21,632 nt of DNA from Prolixibacteraceae bacterium (lineage in GTDB: Bacteria > Bacteroidota > Bacteroidia > Bacteroidales > Prolixibacteraceae), in assembly GCA_023228025.1 (NCBI GenBank), contig JALOCD010000072.1, forward strand, positions 1 through 21,632, given 5' to 3'. Positions within the stretch are counted from its first letter, which is position 1. Each line of letters opens with the position of its first letter. This document shows, one piece after another, positions 21,618 through 21,632 of the stretch. Made by a program: the position numbers and the translations under genes. Below the pieces are notes generated by a model. It saw only the letters and a list, made by a program, of their open reading frames with translations. It was not told the origin of the DNA and ran no database searches.

Positions 21618-21632
21618 ATGTTTAAAAAATCA
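21618..21632 (+). CDS. Start of a gene running off the right edge (5 codons)
   Basis: ATG 21618 reads MFKKS to the window end, after an AT-rich leader with a plausible promoter. Too little is visible to name it, and it could be chance. Confidence 0.3.

Overview
The window looks like a piece of a Bacteroidota chromosome. Several promoters fit the TTTG-N19/21-TAnnTTTG form of that phylum. The gene content also fits: a secreted GH106 glycosidase, a secreted tricorn-type protease, a large one-protein hybrid kinase, and dispersed short palindromic repeats. No RNA genes, CRISPR array, complete IS element or prophage were seen. Genus cannot be fixed from the sequence.

Positions 1-3507 (minus strand) hold a two-gene unit: a cobalamin-type radical SAM protein followed one base later by a GH106-like glycosidase that runs off the left edge. 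Positions 3508-4474 hold a palindromic control region, a 24-codon relic of aquaporin Z, and a self-contained transcription unit for a 61-residue secreted peptide with promoter, structured leader and terminator.

Positions 4475-14581 are a well-kept plus-strand housekeeping block of higher GC: an HD-domain phosphohydrolase, a LemA/M48 membrane-protease pair joined by a TAATG overlap, a 1046-residue tricorn/S41 protease, a 1227-residue hybrid histidine kinase with a degenerate N-terminal receiver, and a YbgC-like thioesterase. The last two share a 42-bp upstream element (37/42 identical).

Positions 14582-21632 are AT-richer, gene-poor and scarred. A redox-flavoured cluster (DUF2237, SelO pseudokinase, OsmC) lies among repeats, and a decayed duplicate of the osmC start precedes it. 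Four copies of a roughly 179-bp REPIN/MITE-like repeat occur in the window, three of them here. One has removed the 5' end of a gene, and another supplies a stop codon. A second inverted-repeat element lies before osmC. The right end is a graveyard of defence genes: an intact HNH endonuclease, a Vsr endonuclease cut off before its HGCFWH motif, a second vsr fragment split by about 100 bp of foreign DNA, and a VapB-like antitoxin whose PIN toxin has lost its middle. Three copies of a repeat built on AGAATT words spaced 8-10 nt apart accompany this debris.

The most interesting items are the internally deleted toxin beside an intact antitoxin, the small secreted-peptide locus, the 42-bp element shared by kinase and thioesterase, and the four-hairpin repeat family with its effects on neighbouring genes. 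I see no clearly new multi-gene system. The novelty is in the small elements and remnants.
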